From Photobacterium angustum (GTDB lineage: Bacteria; Pseudomonadota; Gammaproteobacteria; Enterobacterales; Vibrionaceae), in the NCBI RefSeq assembly GCF_002954615.1, contig NZ_MSCJ01000001.1, positions 1,488,001-1,552,000 on the forward strand: a stretch of 64,000 nt of DNA, in the 5' to 3' direction. The notes beneath the pieces are model-generated. The model ran no database searches. It worked only from the letters and a program-made list of their open reading frames with translations, and was not told the DNA's origin. The translations under genes and the position numbers were made by a program. Positions within the stretch are counted from its first letter, which is position 1, and every line of letters begins with the position of its first letter. Below, piece by piece: positions 47,683-57,300 of this stretch.

Positions 47683-50600
47683 TTATGCTTTAGAGGTTCG
47701 TAACTGTTTCAAACGTTTAATAATATCTTGCTCTCTTAGTTTAGCCATCGCCACATAAGCAATCGGTACTAAGAATAAAGAGAATACAGTACCGAGAATT
47801 AGCCCTCCGACCAACACTAAACCTATGTTAATTCGACCCACTGAGCCGGGCCCTACCGCAAATGCTAAGGGTAGTGAACCAATAATCATGGTTAATGATG
47901 TCATCAATATCGGTCTTAAGCGTGACTTGGCACTTTCAATTGCTGCATCATAAGCACTCACCCCTTTCTCTTTTTGCTGCTTATTGGCGAACTCAACCAA
48001 CAAAATACCGTGTTTAGTGACTAAACCAACTAACGTTAGCAAGCCAATTTTTGAGTAGATATTTAAGCTTTGACCGAAGACTTTAAGCGTTAATAACGCC
48101 CCAACTAAACATAATGGAACGGTAAGCAAAATGATCAACGGCTCAATAAAGCTTTCAAATTGCGCCGCGAGGATCAAGAAAATAAAGATCAATGCCATAC
48201 CAAACAATAATGTCATTCCATGGGATGATTCATGTAAGTTTTCTATCACACCATTGAATTGATAGCTTTGTCCTGATTGCAACAACTCAGGCACGTGTTG
48301 ATTAACATACGTTTCAACATCACTTGCACTGTAGCCTGGCATAATATCTGCAGTAATTTCCGCATTATCTAGCCCCATAAAGGTTTTGATATGCGATTCA
48401 GAAGTCACTTGCTTAATTGAAACAAACTGCGACAACGGCAGTTGCTGACCCGCTTTAGACATAACATAGAGTTTATCTAACACTTTAAAGTCACTTAATG
48501 ACTTACGGTTAACCTGTACTTGTATTGGGTAGGTATAACCATCTTTCATTTTTAAATCAGCGGCTTTCACTGAACCTAAAAATGTTGATAGTGCACTGGT
48601 TATGTCGGAATAATCCACGTTTGATAAAACGGCGGCATTTTGATCGATTTTCAAATCAAAACGAAGTTGATCTCGTTGCATCGAGTTATTCACATTCGCA
48701 ACACCAGGATAATTTTCTAATGCCTCTTTAACTTTTGCTGCGGATACACCCAGCGCCTTGATATCTTTATTTACTGTTGTCAGTTCTAGAACCAGCCCTG
48801 TCGGCAAATTCAAGTTATCAGCAGCGCGAACAGACATAGACACTTTGTAGGCTAATACTTGCTGTTTTGCTTTCGCCATTAAACGAGAAATGATTTCCTC
48901 AATTGAGTCTTTACGTTCATTCCAAGGCGTAAGGAGTAAGTGATTTTCAGGCTCACTTTCTATGTAAGACATATTGGCAGCAATGTCAGGATCACCTTTA
49001 AAAATACTATTTAATTGTGCGTTATTTTGTAGATGGTAATTCCGCCCAACGCTATTTGATGCTTTAGCACTGACACTGATAAATCCTGTATCTTCAACGG
49101 GTAATAATGTTTTTGGCATAAACCATGTCGCTGCTGATGCCGCTGCTATTAATATAACGGCCACCACCATTAAACCTGCTTTCTTAGTGAAGGCCTTTTT
49201 TAATAATGCTAAGTAGTAATGCGTTGTTTTATCGAGCTTATCATCAACCCACTTAAACCACTTAGACGTGTGTGAAGCAGGTTTTAAGATAAATGCACTC
49301 ATCATTGGTGAAAGTGTTAATGCGACAAATCCAGAAATCAACACAGAGGAAGCTAACGTAAATGCAAATTGATGAAATAAATCTGCAGTTAGCCCTGACA
49401 TTAAACCAATGGGGAAAAATACTGCTGCCAACGTTAATGTCATTGCAATAACTGGCGCAATGATTTCTCGACTACTCTCTAATGCGGCTTTAAGTGGTGG
49501 CTTCCCCTGTTCAATATGACGATAACAGTTTTCAACGACGACAATCGCATCATCAACCACCAACCCAATCGCCAGTATGATCGCCAATATTGTTAGCACA
49601 TTGATCGTAAATCCAAGAGCTGCCATCACAGCAAACACCCCAATAACACATACAGGGATGGTAATTAATGGAATAAGCGCAAAACGGACGGAACCAAGGA
49701 AAATAACAACGACAATACCGACTAACACGATAGCTTCAACTAGCGTTTTAAATCCTTCATCAATCGAGGCCTGAATAAAATCCGCTTGGTTATAAACCAT
49801 TTTCATTTTAACGGTATCTGGCAATTTCATGTTTGCCATGGCGGCCTTTACACGTTTTGCGACAACAACGGGATTTTCACTTTTTAACGGTAAGGTCTGA
49901 ATCGACATGCCAAGTTTGCCATTTATATGCAAAATAGAAGGCGTATCAGTTGCATCGTCCATCACAACATTAGCAACGTCACCAACACGGACAATATTGC
50001 CGTTATCGTATCGAAGCACTAGGTTGCGAACATCTGCAACAGAGCTAACAGAGTTGACAGGGTTTATAGAAAAGTCACGAGCTTGGCCTTTAATAGTACC
50101 AGCCGTAAATGTTGCATTGTATTTACTCAATGTGCTGACGACATCATTTGCAGTGATTCCTAATGCCATCATTTTTTCAGGGTTTAGCCATACGTGAATA
50201 GCTTGGCTACTACCACCATAAGGCCCCCAAACACCACCAACTCCTGATATGTGTCTAAACTGAGGGATCAATTGATCACTGATCAAATTATACATTTGCC
50301 TTTTTGTAATATTACCTGTCGCTTCAAAGGTAATAATATTACTTGGTAATGCATTTTCCGATGAGTCATCAGTCACAACGGGCTTATCAATCATACTCGG
50401 TGGGAAGTTATCAATGGCTTCCACTTTACTACGCAAGTTATTCATTAAACTTGCATATTTCACTTCAGATACGTTGTCTTTGAAGAATATTTGTAACTTA
50501 CAGCTTCCCTCCTGACAGTCAGTATTCATGGTTTTTACAGACTCTAACCCTGTGGCTGCAGAGATAAGTTTATCTGCCACATTATTAGACATAAAATCAG

Positions 50601-50766
50601 CACTGGCACCAGGAATGCTGGCACTCACTGTCGCATTAGGAGAACGATGATCTGGAAAATACTGAATTGGTAGGCTTTGAAGTGATACTAAACCAATCAA
50701 GACAATCGCAATTGACATCACACAAGCAAGAACTGGGTGTTTTATACAGATTTCAGGCAGTTTCAT
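47683..50766 (-). CDS. RND multidrug efflux permease (AcrB superfamily)
   Basis: A permease of about 1027 residues with 12 membrane segments and duplicated periplasmic loops. The proton relay is canonical: TM4 ILAIGLVVDDAIVVVENCYR has the Asp pair and TM10 LVGLVTKHGILLVEFANKQQ has the Lys. The MKLPEICIKHPVLACVMSIA start and the subfamily features resemble the MdtB/MexF-like and Vibrio HAE1 group. It begins inside the last codons of the adaptor gene (14-bp overlap), so they are translated together. Outer-membrane partner not encoded here. The frame is open three codons further upstream. Confidence 0.93.
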   Translation of the reverse strand: MKLPEICIKHPVLACVMSIAIVLIGLVSLQSLPIQYFPDHRSPNATVSASIPGASADFMSNNVADKLISAATGLESVKTMNTDCQEGSCKLQIFFKDNVSEVKYASLMNNLRSKVEAIDNFPPSMIDKPVVTDDSSENALPSNIITFEATGNITKRQMYNLISDQLIPQFRHISGVGGVWGPYGGSSQAIHVWLNPEKMMALGITANDVVSTLSKYNATFTAGTIKGQARDFSINPVNSVSSVADVRNLVLRYDNGNIVRVGDVANVVMDDATDTPSILHINGKLGMSIQTLPLKSENPVVVAKRVKAAMANMKLPDTVKMKMVYNQADFIQASIDEGFKTLVEAIVLVGIVVVIFLGSVRFALIPLITIPVCVIGVFAVMAALGFTINVLTILAIILAIGLVVDDAIVVVENCYRHIEQGKPPLKAALESSREIIAPVIAMTLTLAAVFFPIGLMSGLTADLFHQFAFTLASSVLISGFVALTLSPMMSAFILKPASHTSKWFKWVDDKLDKTTHYYLALLKKAFTKKAGLMVVAVILIAAASAATWFMPKTLLPVEDTGFISVSAKASNSVGRNYHLQNNAQLNSIFKGDPDIAANMSYIESEPENHLLLTPWNERKDSIEEIISRLMAKAKQQVLAYKVSMSVRAADNLNLPTGLVLELTTVNKDIKALGVSAAKVKEALENYPGVANVNNSMQRDQLRFDLKIDQNAAVLSNVDYSDITSALSTFLGSVKAADLKMKDGYTYPIQVQVNRKSLSDFKVLDKLYVMSKAGQQLPLSQFVSIKQVTSESHIKTFMGLDNAEITADIMPGYSASDVETYVNQHVPELLQSGQSYQFNGVIENLHESSHGMTLLFGMALIFIFLILAAQFESFIEPLIILLTVPLCLVGALLTLKVFGQSLNIYSKIGLLTLVGLVTKHGILLVEFANKQQKEKGVSAYDAAIESAKSRLRPILMTSLTMIIGSLPLAFAVGPGSVGRINIGLVLVGGLILGTVFSLFLVPIAYVAMAKLREQDIIKRLKQLRTSKA

Positions 50767-51919
50767 TGGTTGCATCCCCTTTGACTTGCTTTGAAGGAGA
50801 TGATTTTAGTGTGGCTTTATCTTGAGTGGGTTGAGGTTGAGGTTGAGGTTGAGGTTGAGCAGTTAACTTTGGTTTATCTAGATTTTCAACTTCAACAATA
50901 GAGTTCGTGTTTAAGTTTTGCTGACCAGATACAACAACATGATCACCAACTTTAAGCCCTTTGGTAATTGCTACAAAACCATCATTAGTATTCTCTCCTA
51001 ATGTCACAGCTTGCTTTGTGACACCTTTACCATCGTAAAGCCAAACATAACGCTGTTCACCATCAACGACGATCACCGTTTGCGGCACAATTGGGAAGGT
51101 ATGGCTATCATGTGAACGTTCAGTCACTTTAGCAAACATGCCAGGGACTAACAGCTTATCGCTATTTTCAACCTCTGCATGAACATCAATACGACCTGAT
51201 GATTGATCAACAAGTGGCGCAATATATTTCACATCGCCAGTAAAACTTTTATTCTTGTACGCATCAACAGTGATAGTGACCTTCTGACCAACTTTGGCAT
51301 CTGCCAGTTCCTCTTGGCTTATAGAGTAATCGACTTCGACTGGGGTATTTTGAATGATAGAGACAATTGTATCGCTATCACTAACTCGACTCCCTATCGA
51401 GTATTTAAAGTTGGTCAATTGTCCATCAAAGGGTGCAATCAACTCATAGTTAGACAGCGAATCTTGTTTTTGTTGTTCATCCACTTTTGCTAAGTGCGTT
51501 TGTAATTGCTGATTCTCTAAATCCTGCTTTGAAATAGAGTCAGGTTGCTTTTTAACCAGTGCCTGCATTCGTTGCAATTTTGATTGTTCTATCTTGTACT
51601 GTGTTTGAGATTTTCTCAGTTCGTCTTTTGCTTGCGTATTATCTAATGCAGCAATAAGCTCCCCTTTCTTAACGTAAGCCCCATCTTTGAAGTATTTCTT
51701 TTGCAGTATTTCTGAAGCACTAAACGTTAGAGCCGTCGAATCAACAGCCGTAATTTTTCCGACTTCTTGCATGTCTTGGTTGAACTGTCGATTTTTAACA
51801 TCTTGAATTTTAATGGGAGTTGGTGCTTTCTTGGCAGGCTCTTCAGCCAGAGAAGATAATGTTGTTAAAAAGAAAGAAACTAACAACATACTAGACAAAA
51901 CTCGGCTCTTGCTATTCAT
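50753..51919 (-). CDS. RND efflux periplasmic adaptor
   Basis: A 388-residue membrane fusion protein. A signal peptide (LLVSFFLTTLSSLAEE) leads to the lipoyl half AKKAPTPIKIQDVKNRQFNQ..., a short helical hairpin (about 100-150), the second lipoyl half YELIAPFDGQLTNFKYSIGS, and barrel and proximal domains. It is not a lipoprotein, unlike the adaptor near 3 kb. The C-terminal tail carries a Pro-Gln repeat (AQPQPQPQPQPTQ) coded by a perfect hexanucleotide repeat. I start it at the MNSKSRV methionine since the 41 codons upstream look noncoding. No regulator gene is adjacent. Confidence 0.92.
   Translation of the reverse strand: MNSKSRVLSSMLLVSFFLTTLSSLAEEPAKKAPTPIKIQDVKNRQFNQDMQEVGKITAVDSTALTFSASEILQKKYFKDGAYVKKGELIAALDNTQAKDELRKSQTQYKIEQSKLQRMQALVKKQPDSISKQDLENQQLQTHLAKVDEQQKQDSLSNYELIAPFDGQLTNFKYSIGSRVSDSDTIVSIIQNTPVEVDYSISQEELADAKVGQKVTITVDAYKNKSFTGDVKYIAPLVDQSSGRIDVHAEVENSDKLLVPGMFAKVTERSHDSHTFPIVPQTVIVVDGEQRYVWLYDGKGVTKQAVTLGENTNDGFVAITKGLKVGDHVVVSGQQNLNTNSIVEVENLDKPKLTAQPQPQPQPQPTQDKATLKSSPSKQVKGDATNETA
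50829..50858 (-). repeat. Hexanucleotide repeat (5 x GGTTGA on plus strand)
   Basis: Five exact tandem copies encode the Pro-Gln repeat of the adaptor tail. The unit is a multiple of three, so copy-number change would alter tail length without a frameshift. Confidence 0.9.
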
Positions 51920-52140
51920 TGCAATACTCTGTTTCACTTGTGAAGGAAGATCACACAATATCACTCTGAATTTTTCTTTCGTTAACGTTATGTCAGAACA
52001 TAAATGCCATTTATTCCTTTGATAACAACAATTTACACTCAAATCAAACTCGTAAAATATAAAACATTATTCAATAGTAATTTGAAATAGATAAGATGAT
52101 GATTTGCAATAATATTATTAAGGAATGATGTTTTGTATAA

Positions 52141-54372
52141 TTAATGAACAACGATTTCACGTTTATCACATACTCCGTTAATACAAGCAGTGATGCGCAC
52201 CTTACCCGAGTAATTCACTAATTTAATTTCATTACCAGTAAATGGTTGGTTATTTACATACCAATCAACCTTTACGTTTTCATCTAGCGTTTGTAGCGGT
52301 AATACGTCTAATTGATCTTTATAGTAATGCTGCCCTGTTACTATTTGCTTGATATATGGCGCAACATTTCCGTTATCCTTATGTGAATCATCTTTCCCTT
52401 TAGACGTTGAAATACCTCCACGTTGCTGTTGCCAATTTGCTAGAAGTTTCGGCCACGTTGTTTGAGCCGTATCCAAACTTGGACGTAAAAAACGCCCATC
52501 GGTTTCCAACGTAGGTGGCGTAATTCCTCTTACGGTATAGGCTTTTCTTTGCGAAATACATTGTGCAAGAGGCGTAATTTGCTTATCACGCCCACTCGGC
52601 CAACAAATGGTCTTTGTCACAACGTCTTTAGGTTTTATTCGTTGGTGTTGATCGCGGGGTAACTGATCAAAGGCGTCAAACATAATAGGTGCGGCTTGTG
52701 TCGCTCCTAAATAACCCACAACAGGGCTAGAGTCTGGGCGTCCTATCCACACGCCAACGGTAAAATCAGGGCTAACACCTATCGACCAAAAATCACGATA
52801 ACCATAGCTGGTTCCTGTTTTCCAAGCAATTTGACGTCTTATCGATGGTACTACTCTATCTGGTGCGCTTATTTCACTCAGTGTTTTAAAAATAATCCAA
52901 CTTGAAGCCGGTGAAAGTAGTGGTTTACTCACAACGGGCTTGGCATTTTGTAGCAGTTGTAAAGGCTGATATTGCCCATTCGTTGCCAGTGTTCGGTACA
53001 TAGCTGCCAGTGTGATTAAATTGGTTCCTGTCCCACCTAACCCTACCGCTAAATTTGGCTTTTTATGCTGTAATTGAATCCCAGCGTGTTGCAGTTTTTG
53101 ATCAAAAACCTCTGGTGTTTCTTTATTAAAAACTTGTATTAAAGGAATGTTCAGTGATTGTTTTAATGCCTCACTCATACTCACTGCGCCTTGAAATTTG
53201 CCATTTAAGTTTTGTGGCTTATAACCTGAAAACGATGACGGAATATCACTGAGCAAACTTTGAGAATGAATGATCCCAAGATCAAGGGCCGTACCATAAA
53301 TGAATGGCTTTAAGGTTGAACCTGGCGATCGAATCGCTTGCACCATATCAACATAAGAAAAACGGCTAACATCATTAAAATCAGCTGAGCCTTGATAGGC
53401 AATAACATTGGCAGAAGCATTATCAACCACAACGATAGCCGCAGAGCTTTTTGCAGGTAAGCGTTGAGAAACAGTCGTGAGCAGACGATGAATTCGCTTT
53501 TGAATATCCGTTCGAATAGTGGTTTTCATCACCGCTTGGTGTGGATAGCTTTGCTGTAGCATTCGGCTCAATAACGGTGCTTGCAGTGGTTGAAAATAAG
53601 GGGCAACAACGACGGGTTCCTGTTGCATAAAGTTCGCACTGTATTGATCGAGCTTGTTATAACGCACTAATCGTTCAAGCACTTTATTACGCATCGCTTT
53701 TGCAAGTTCAGGGAAACGGTCTGGGCGATATAACGATGGTTTTTGCGGTAATACCACCAGTAATGCCGCTTCTGACTTTGTTAGCAATTGAGCTGACTTT
53801 CCAAAGTAACGTTGCGCAGCAGCCTCAACCCCTTCGATATTGCCACCAAACGGGGCGAGATTTAAATACAAGGTTAAGATCTGATCTTTACTAAAAAACC
53901 ACTCTAATTGAAGTGCTCGAAATAACTGGGTTAGTTTGCCTGATAATGAACGTGAATGCGGTGATATTAAACGTGCAACTTGCATGGTTAATGTTGAGCC
54001 ACCAGAGACGACATGCCCATTAACACCCCATTGCCATGCAGCACGAAAGATCGAAAAAGGGTTAAAACCGGGATGGAAATAGAACCAACGATCTTCATAG
54101 GTTAATAACGCTTGTCGATAAAAAGGATCAACTTGACCCGGTGATGTTAGTTGCGTTCGACGAACCCCTTGCATATCTGCAAATGCTCGCAGTACCTCTC
54201 CCTCTTGGCTTTTAATAACAACCGCAGAGCCGTTCGGATAAAGTGGCGGTAACGGAAATACGTAATTAAGCACCACACCACAAGTAGCTAATAACACAAT
54301 GGTTATACAACAAGCCCGCATCCACGTTTTATAACGTGATGCAGGCTGTTGAATAGAGTGATTACTTTTCAA
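52141..54372 (-). CDS. pbpC: Penicillin-binding protein 1C
   Basis: A 743-residue bifunctional protein: an N-terminal membrane anchor (about 19-40), a GT51 glycosyltransferase domain (LLTYEDRWFYFHPGFNPFSI, then GGSTLTMQVARL), a transpeptidase domain with the SxxK box in RSPGSTLKPFIYG, SLN in KQSLNIPLIQ and KTG in AWKTGTSYGYRDFWSIG, and a C-terminal BiPBP_C domain with a Cys pair (TACINGVCDKREIVVH). It follows the macroglobulin gene with an 11-bp overlap, the arrangement seen in E. coli yfhM-pbpC. Its last 43 bp are duplicated at 47519-47561. Confidence 0.96.
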   Translation of the reverse strand: MKSNHSIQQPASRYKTWMRACCITIVLLATCGVVLNYVFPLPPLYPNGSAVVIKSQEGEVLRAFADMQGVRRTQLTSPGQVDPFYRQALLTYEDRWFYFHPGFNPFSIFRAAWQWGVNGHVVSGGSTLTMQVARLISPHSRSLSGKLTQLFRALQLEWFFSKDQILTLYLNLAPFGGNIEGVEAAAQRYFGKSAQLLTKSEAALLVVLPQKPSLYRPDRFPELAKAMRNKVLERLVRYNKLDQYSANFMQQEPVVVAPYFQPLQAPLLSRMLQQSYPHQAVMKTTIRTDIQKRIHRLLTTVSQRLPAKSSAAIVVVDNASANVIAYQGSADFNDVSRFSYVDMVQAIRSPGSTLKPFIYGTALDLGIIHSQSLLSDIPSSFSGYKPQNLNGKFQGAVSMSEALKQSLNIPLIQVFNKETPEVFDQKLQHAGIQLQHKKPNLAVGLGGTGTNLITLAAMYRTLATNGQYQPLQLLQNAKPVVSKPLLSPASSWIIFKTLSEISAPDRVVPSIRRQIAWKTGTSYGYRDFWSIGVSPDFTVGVWIGRPDSSPVVGYLGATQAAPIMFDAFDQLPRDQHQRIKPKDVVTKTICWPSGRDKQITPLAQCISQRKAYTVRGITPPTLETDGRFLRPSLDTAQTTWPKLLANWQQQRGGISTSKGKDDSHKDNGNVAPYIKQIVTGQHYYKDQLDVLPLQTLDENVKVDWYVNNQPFTGNEIKLVNYSGKVRITACINGVCDKREIVVH
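52144..52186 (-). repeat. Direct repeat, intact copy within pbpC
   Basis: The 3' end of pbpC; partner of 47519-47561 (33 identical bases at 52154-52186, plus seven of ten flanking bases). The two copies bracket 4.6 kb that hold exactly the second RND operon. Confidence 0.85.
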
Positions 54373-57300
54373 TGGTTACCATGTCTTGCTTAGGCCAGTA
54401 CACAGCATGTTGTGATGGCTGGTACATCGACTCCATGTAAATTGGCGGAATAGTAAAGGTTCCCGGTACTTCAGCACGAAGTAAATACGCAAATGAATAG
54501 GTTTTATCCTTATCAAATGACTGAGAAATTACATAACGGTCATTACGATATTCACTATGTTCTGGTGAACTTAATGTCACATCGTTAGGCGCTAATGCTG
54601 CTACATCAAGCCCTTGATTAAGTGCAGGGTTTTCTAACACAAAGCCTGCTGGGATCATCTTTGACAGTAACCCTTCATTTACTCGTTGGTTGAGACTAAC
54701 ATTCAATACAACCAATAATCGCTGACCGACTTTTACCGTATTTCCAGTAAATGGCTTGCCGTCTAATTGAAAGACAGAGCGTGAAAGCGTATTCACTTTT
54801 AATGTATTCAACGGATTATCACTATTTGATTCCGATTTATTTCGTTGCTGGTACCCCTCACCCTGTAATTTAACGTACAGCGGCTTGGTATTATGATTGG
54901 TAATTGTTAATCCTTCCGTTAATGGTACTGAAAATGGACCCGTATGTTGCTGATCATGACCATTAATTGTCACATCAAACTGCTGATCTTTATTCAATGT
55001 TTGGGTTAATATCGCAGCTTGTAACAATGCACCACGCTCTTGGGTGCTCAACCACAATTTATCGCCCGACTCTGCAACAAGTTGTTCTAATAACTGCTTT
55101 TGAATTTCCGCCGCTTTTTGAGCCAAAATACTATTCGATTTTAGTTGCTGCAAAATCAATACAGACAAGGCGCTATCACGCAGGTTAGATCCATAATCTT
55201 GAAAATAGCTGCTGTAACGTTTAACCGCATGGTAATTATTTAACAGTGCTAATGCCTTATCACTATCTCCCACATTGGCATAACTTGCCGCAAGCTGTAA
55301 TTCACTTAGTACAGATGGAAAGAGTTTAAGACCTAAATTATCAATATCGCTCCACTGGATCAGTCCTTGTTGAGACAACACATATGCCGCATACGTTAAT
55401 GCACTATCCGCATTTTGTTGGTTATACGCCCATTGCTTCATTCGTGTTGGGTTCTTCACATATTCGAGGATCTCGTCTTGCGCTCGTTTCAGCATGGCTT
55501 TCGGTACTATATTTGGAAATTTTTTATCAGCACGTAGCAAAAAGTCCGTCACATAAACGGTTAACCAAGGCTGATCGTTAACACGACTGCTATAGCCATC
55601 ACTTGGCCACAACGAAAAACCACCTTGTGATGTTTGCATAGGTTTCAAATTCATTATCGCTTGATAAACCATATCTCTATCAGATGGCATCGCTTCAGCA
55701 TTAGGTGCTTTTCCTTGCGCTTTCAATCGCTGTTCAAACGCTGCTTTTTTAAAGCGGGTTAATTCTGGTAAATCATATAAATACGGTAATGCTTTACTGG
55801 TTGTTTGCTCTGCACAACCATACGGATATTGATAAAGATCTCTTGCTTGCTCTATCACACTTAACATCGGTGTTTGACTGATATAAGCAAAGCCTAATTG
55901 ATCTGGAATCGTATCAAGCCCTTGCCACAACGAAGGTGTCACTGTCAGCTTTTGTTGCGGCTCTAACAGATCCGAATGCATCTTATAAACCCACGGCATT
56001 ACTGATTTGATCGGCGTTGTCCACGAACGATCAATATGGATCCTGTTGTTGCTATTTTGTGAAAGCGAGTCCGCCTGCAGTTTGAACTCTGCACGGTTAA
56101 CAACTATTGGTGAGTCAACCGTAAACGGGACGTTGTAACTTATATGCTCGCCATCTTGTAATGTTACCTTGGCAGGCAGAAGTGCTATCGCTAAGTTCAC
56201 GCCTTTGTTGGCGCTCAATGCCATTGATAACGTCTGCGCTGTTCCACTAATATTGTGAATATCTACCGTTACGCTCGATTTATCTCCCGCTACGAGAAAA
56301 CGAGGAATACTTAATTCAGCGACAACAGGCGCTGCAATTTTATTACTTGATACACTTCGACCCACTTGTGAATCGTTAAATGTCGTAATGATTAACTGAC
56401 CTTCACCATTGTAATCAGGGATAGCTAATTTCGCATTCGCCTTGCCGTTTTTAACCATTATCGGCTTGGACATTAAAATTACGGTTTTACTTTCAACTAA
56501 ATTGTCATTTTTATTATCAGTACGCGTAACGCTATCGCTACCGAAACGAGATTGAGCAAAGGGATTTGGACGCAAATCATAGAGACGTGAATATAGATCA
56601 ACCACATCCGCGCTATAACGACGCTGTGCAAAGAAGTAATTAAATGGATCTTGTGGTTTAAAACGGCTGAGGTTAATAATGCCTTTATCCACCAGCGAAA
56701 CCGTTACCCAAGTATTGTTTTGCTGTTCACTAGCAATACCAGCAACAGTAATTGGGATATCTAAGGTCGTTAACGGGCGAATAATTGGCGGCACTGTCGC
56801 TTTTATTGAGAGCTTTCTCGCATCACGATTAAGCTTAACAGGCTTAATTCCAAAATAACGTTTTGGCGCATTATCAACATTACCTGTTAACGTAGCGGTT
56901 AAATAAATATCGTGACGATTTAACCCCTGTGGCAGTGGGATCTCAATATCTTGTTCGCCTTTCGTTACATTAGTGCGTTGCGACCAGATCACTTTATCTG
57001 TTTCTAACGTCACCAATAAGCTACCTGCAATTGGTGCGGTGATCGCTGAACGGATATTCTCTCCTGCGTAATAACGTGATTGATCAAATGCAATATCAAG
57101 ATGTTCTGGCTTGGCTTTTATTTGCTGATAGCCATCATACCAGCCTGCATAGAATTGATATTCAGTGACTGTTTTACTCGCTTGATCTGTCACTGTAATA
57201 CGGTACTGACCCCATTTAGTCGCAAAAGACAATCGATGACTTTTTCCTGCTTCAACATGAATAGTTTGCGAAGAGATCGATTTCCAACGCGCCTGTTTCT

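Noticed and set aside
47358..52140. Transposon or IS element around the second RND operon
   Set aside because: No transposase or terminal inverted repeats were found; the flanking repeats derive from pbpC and are reported as such.
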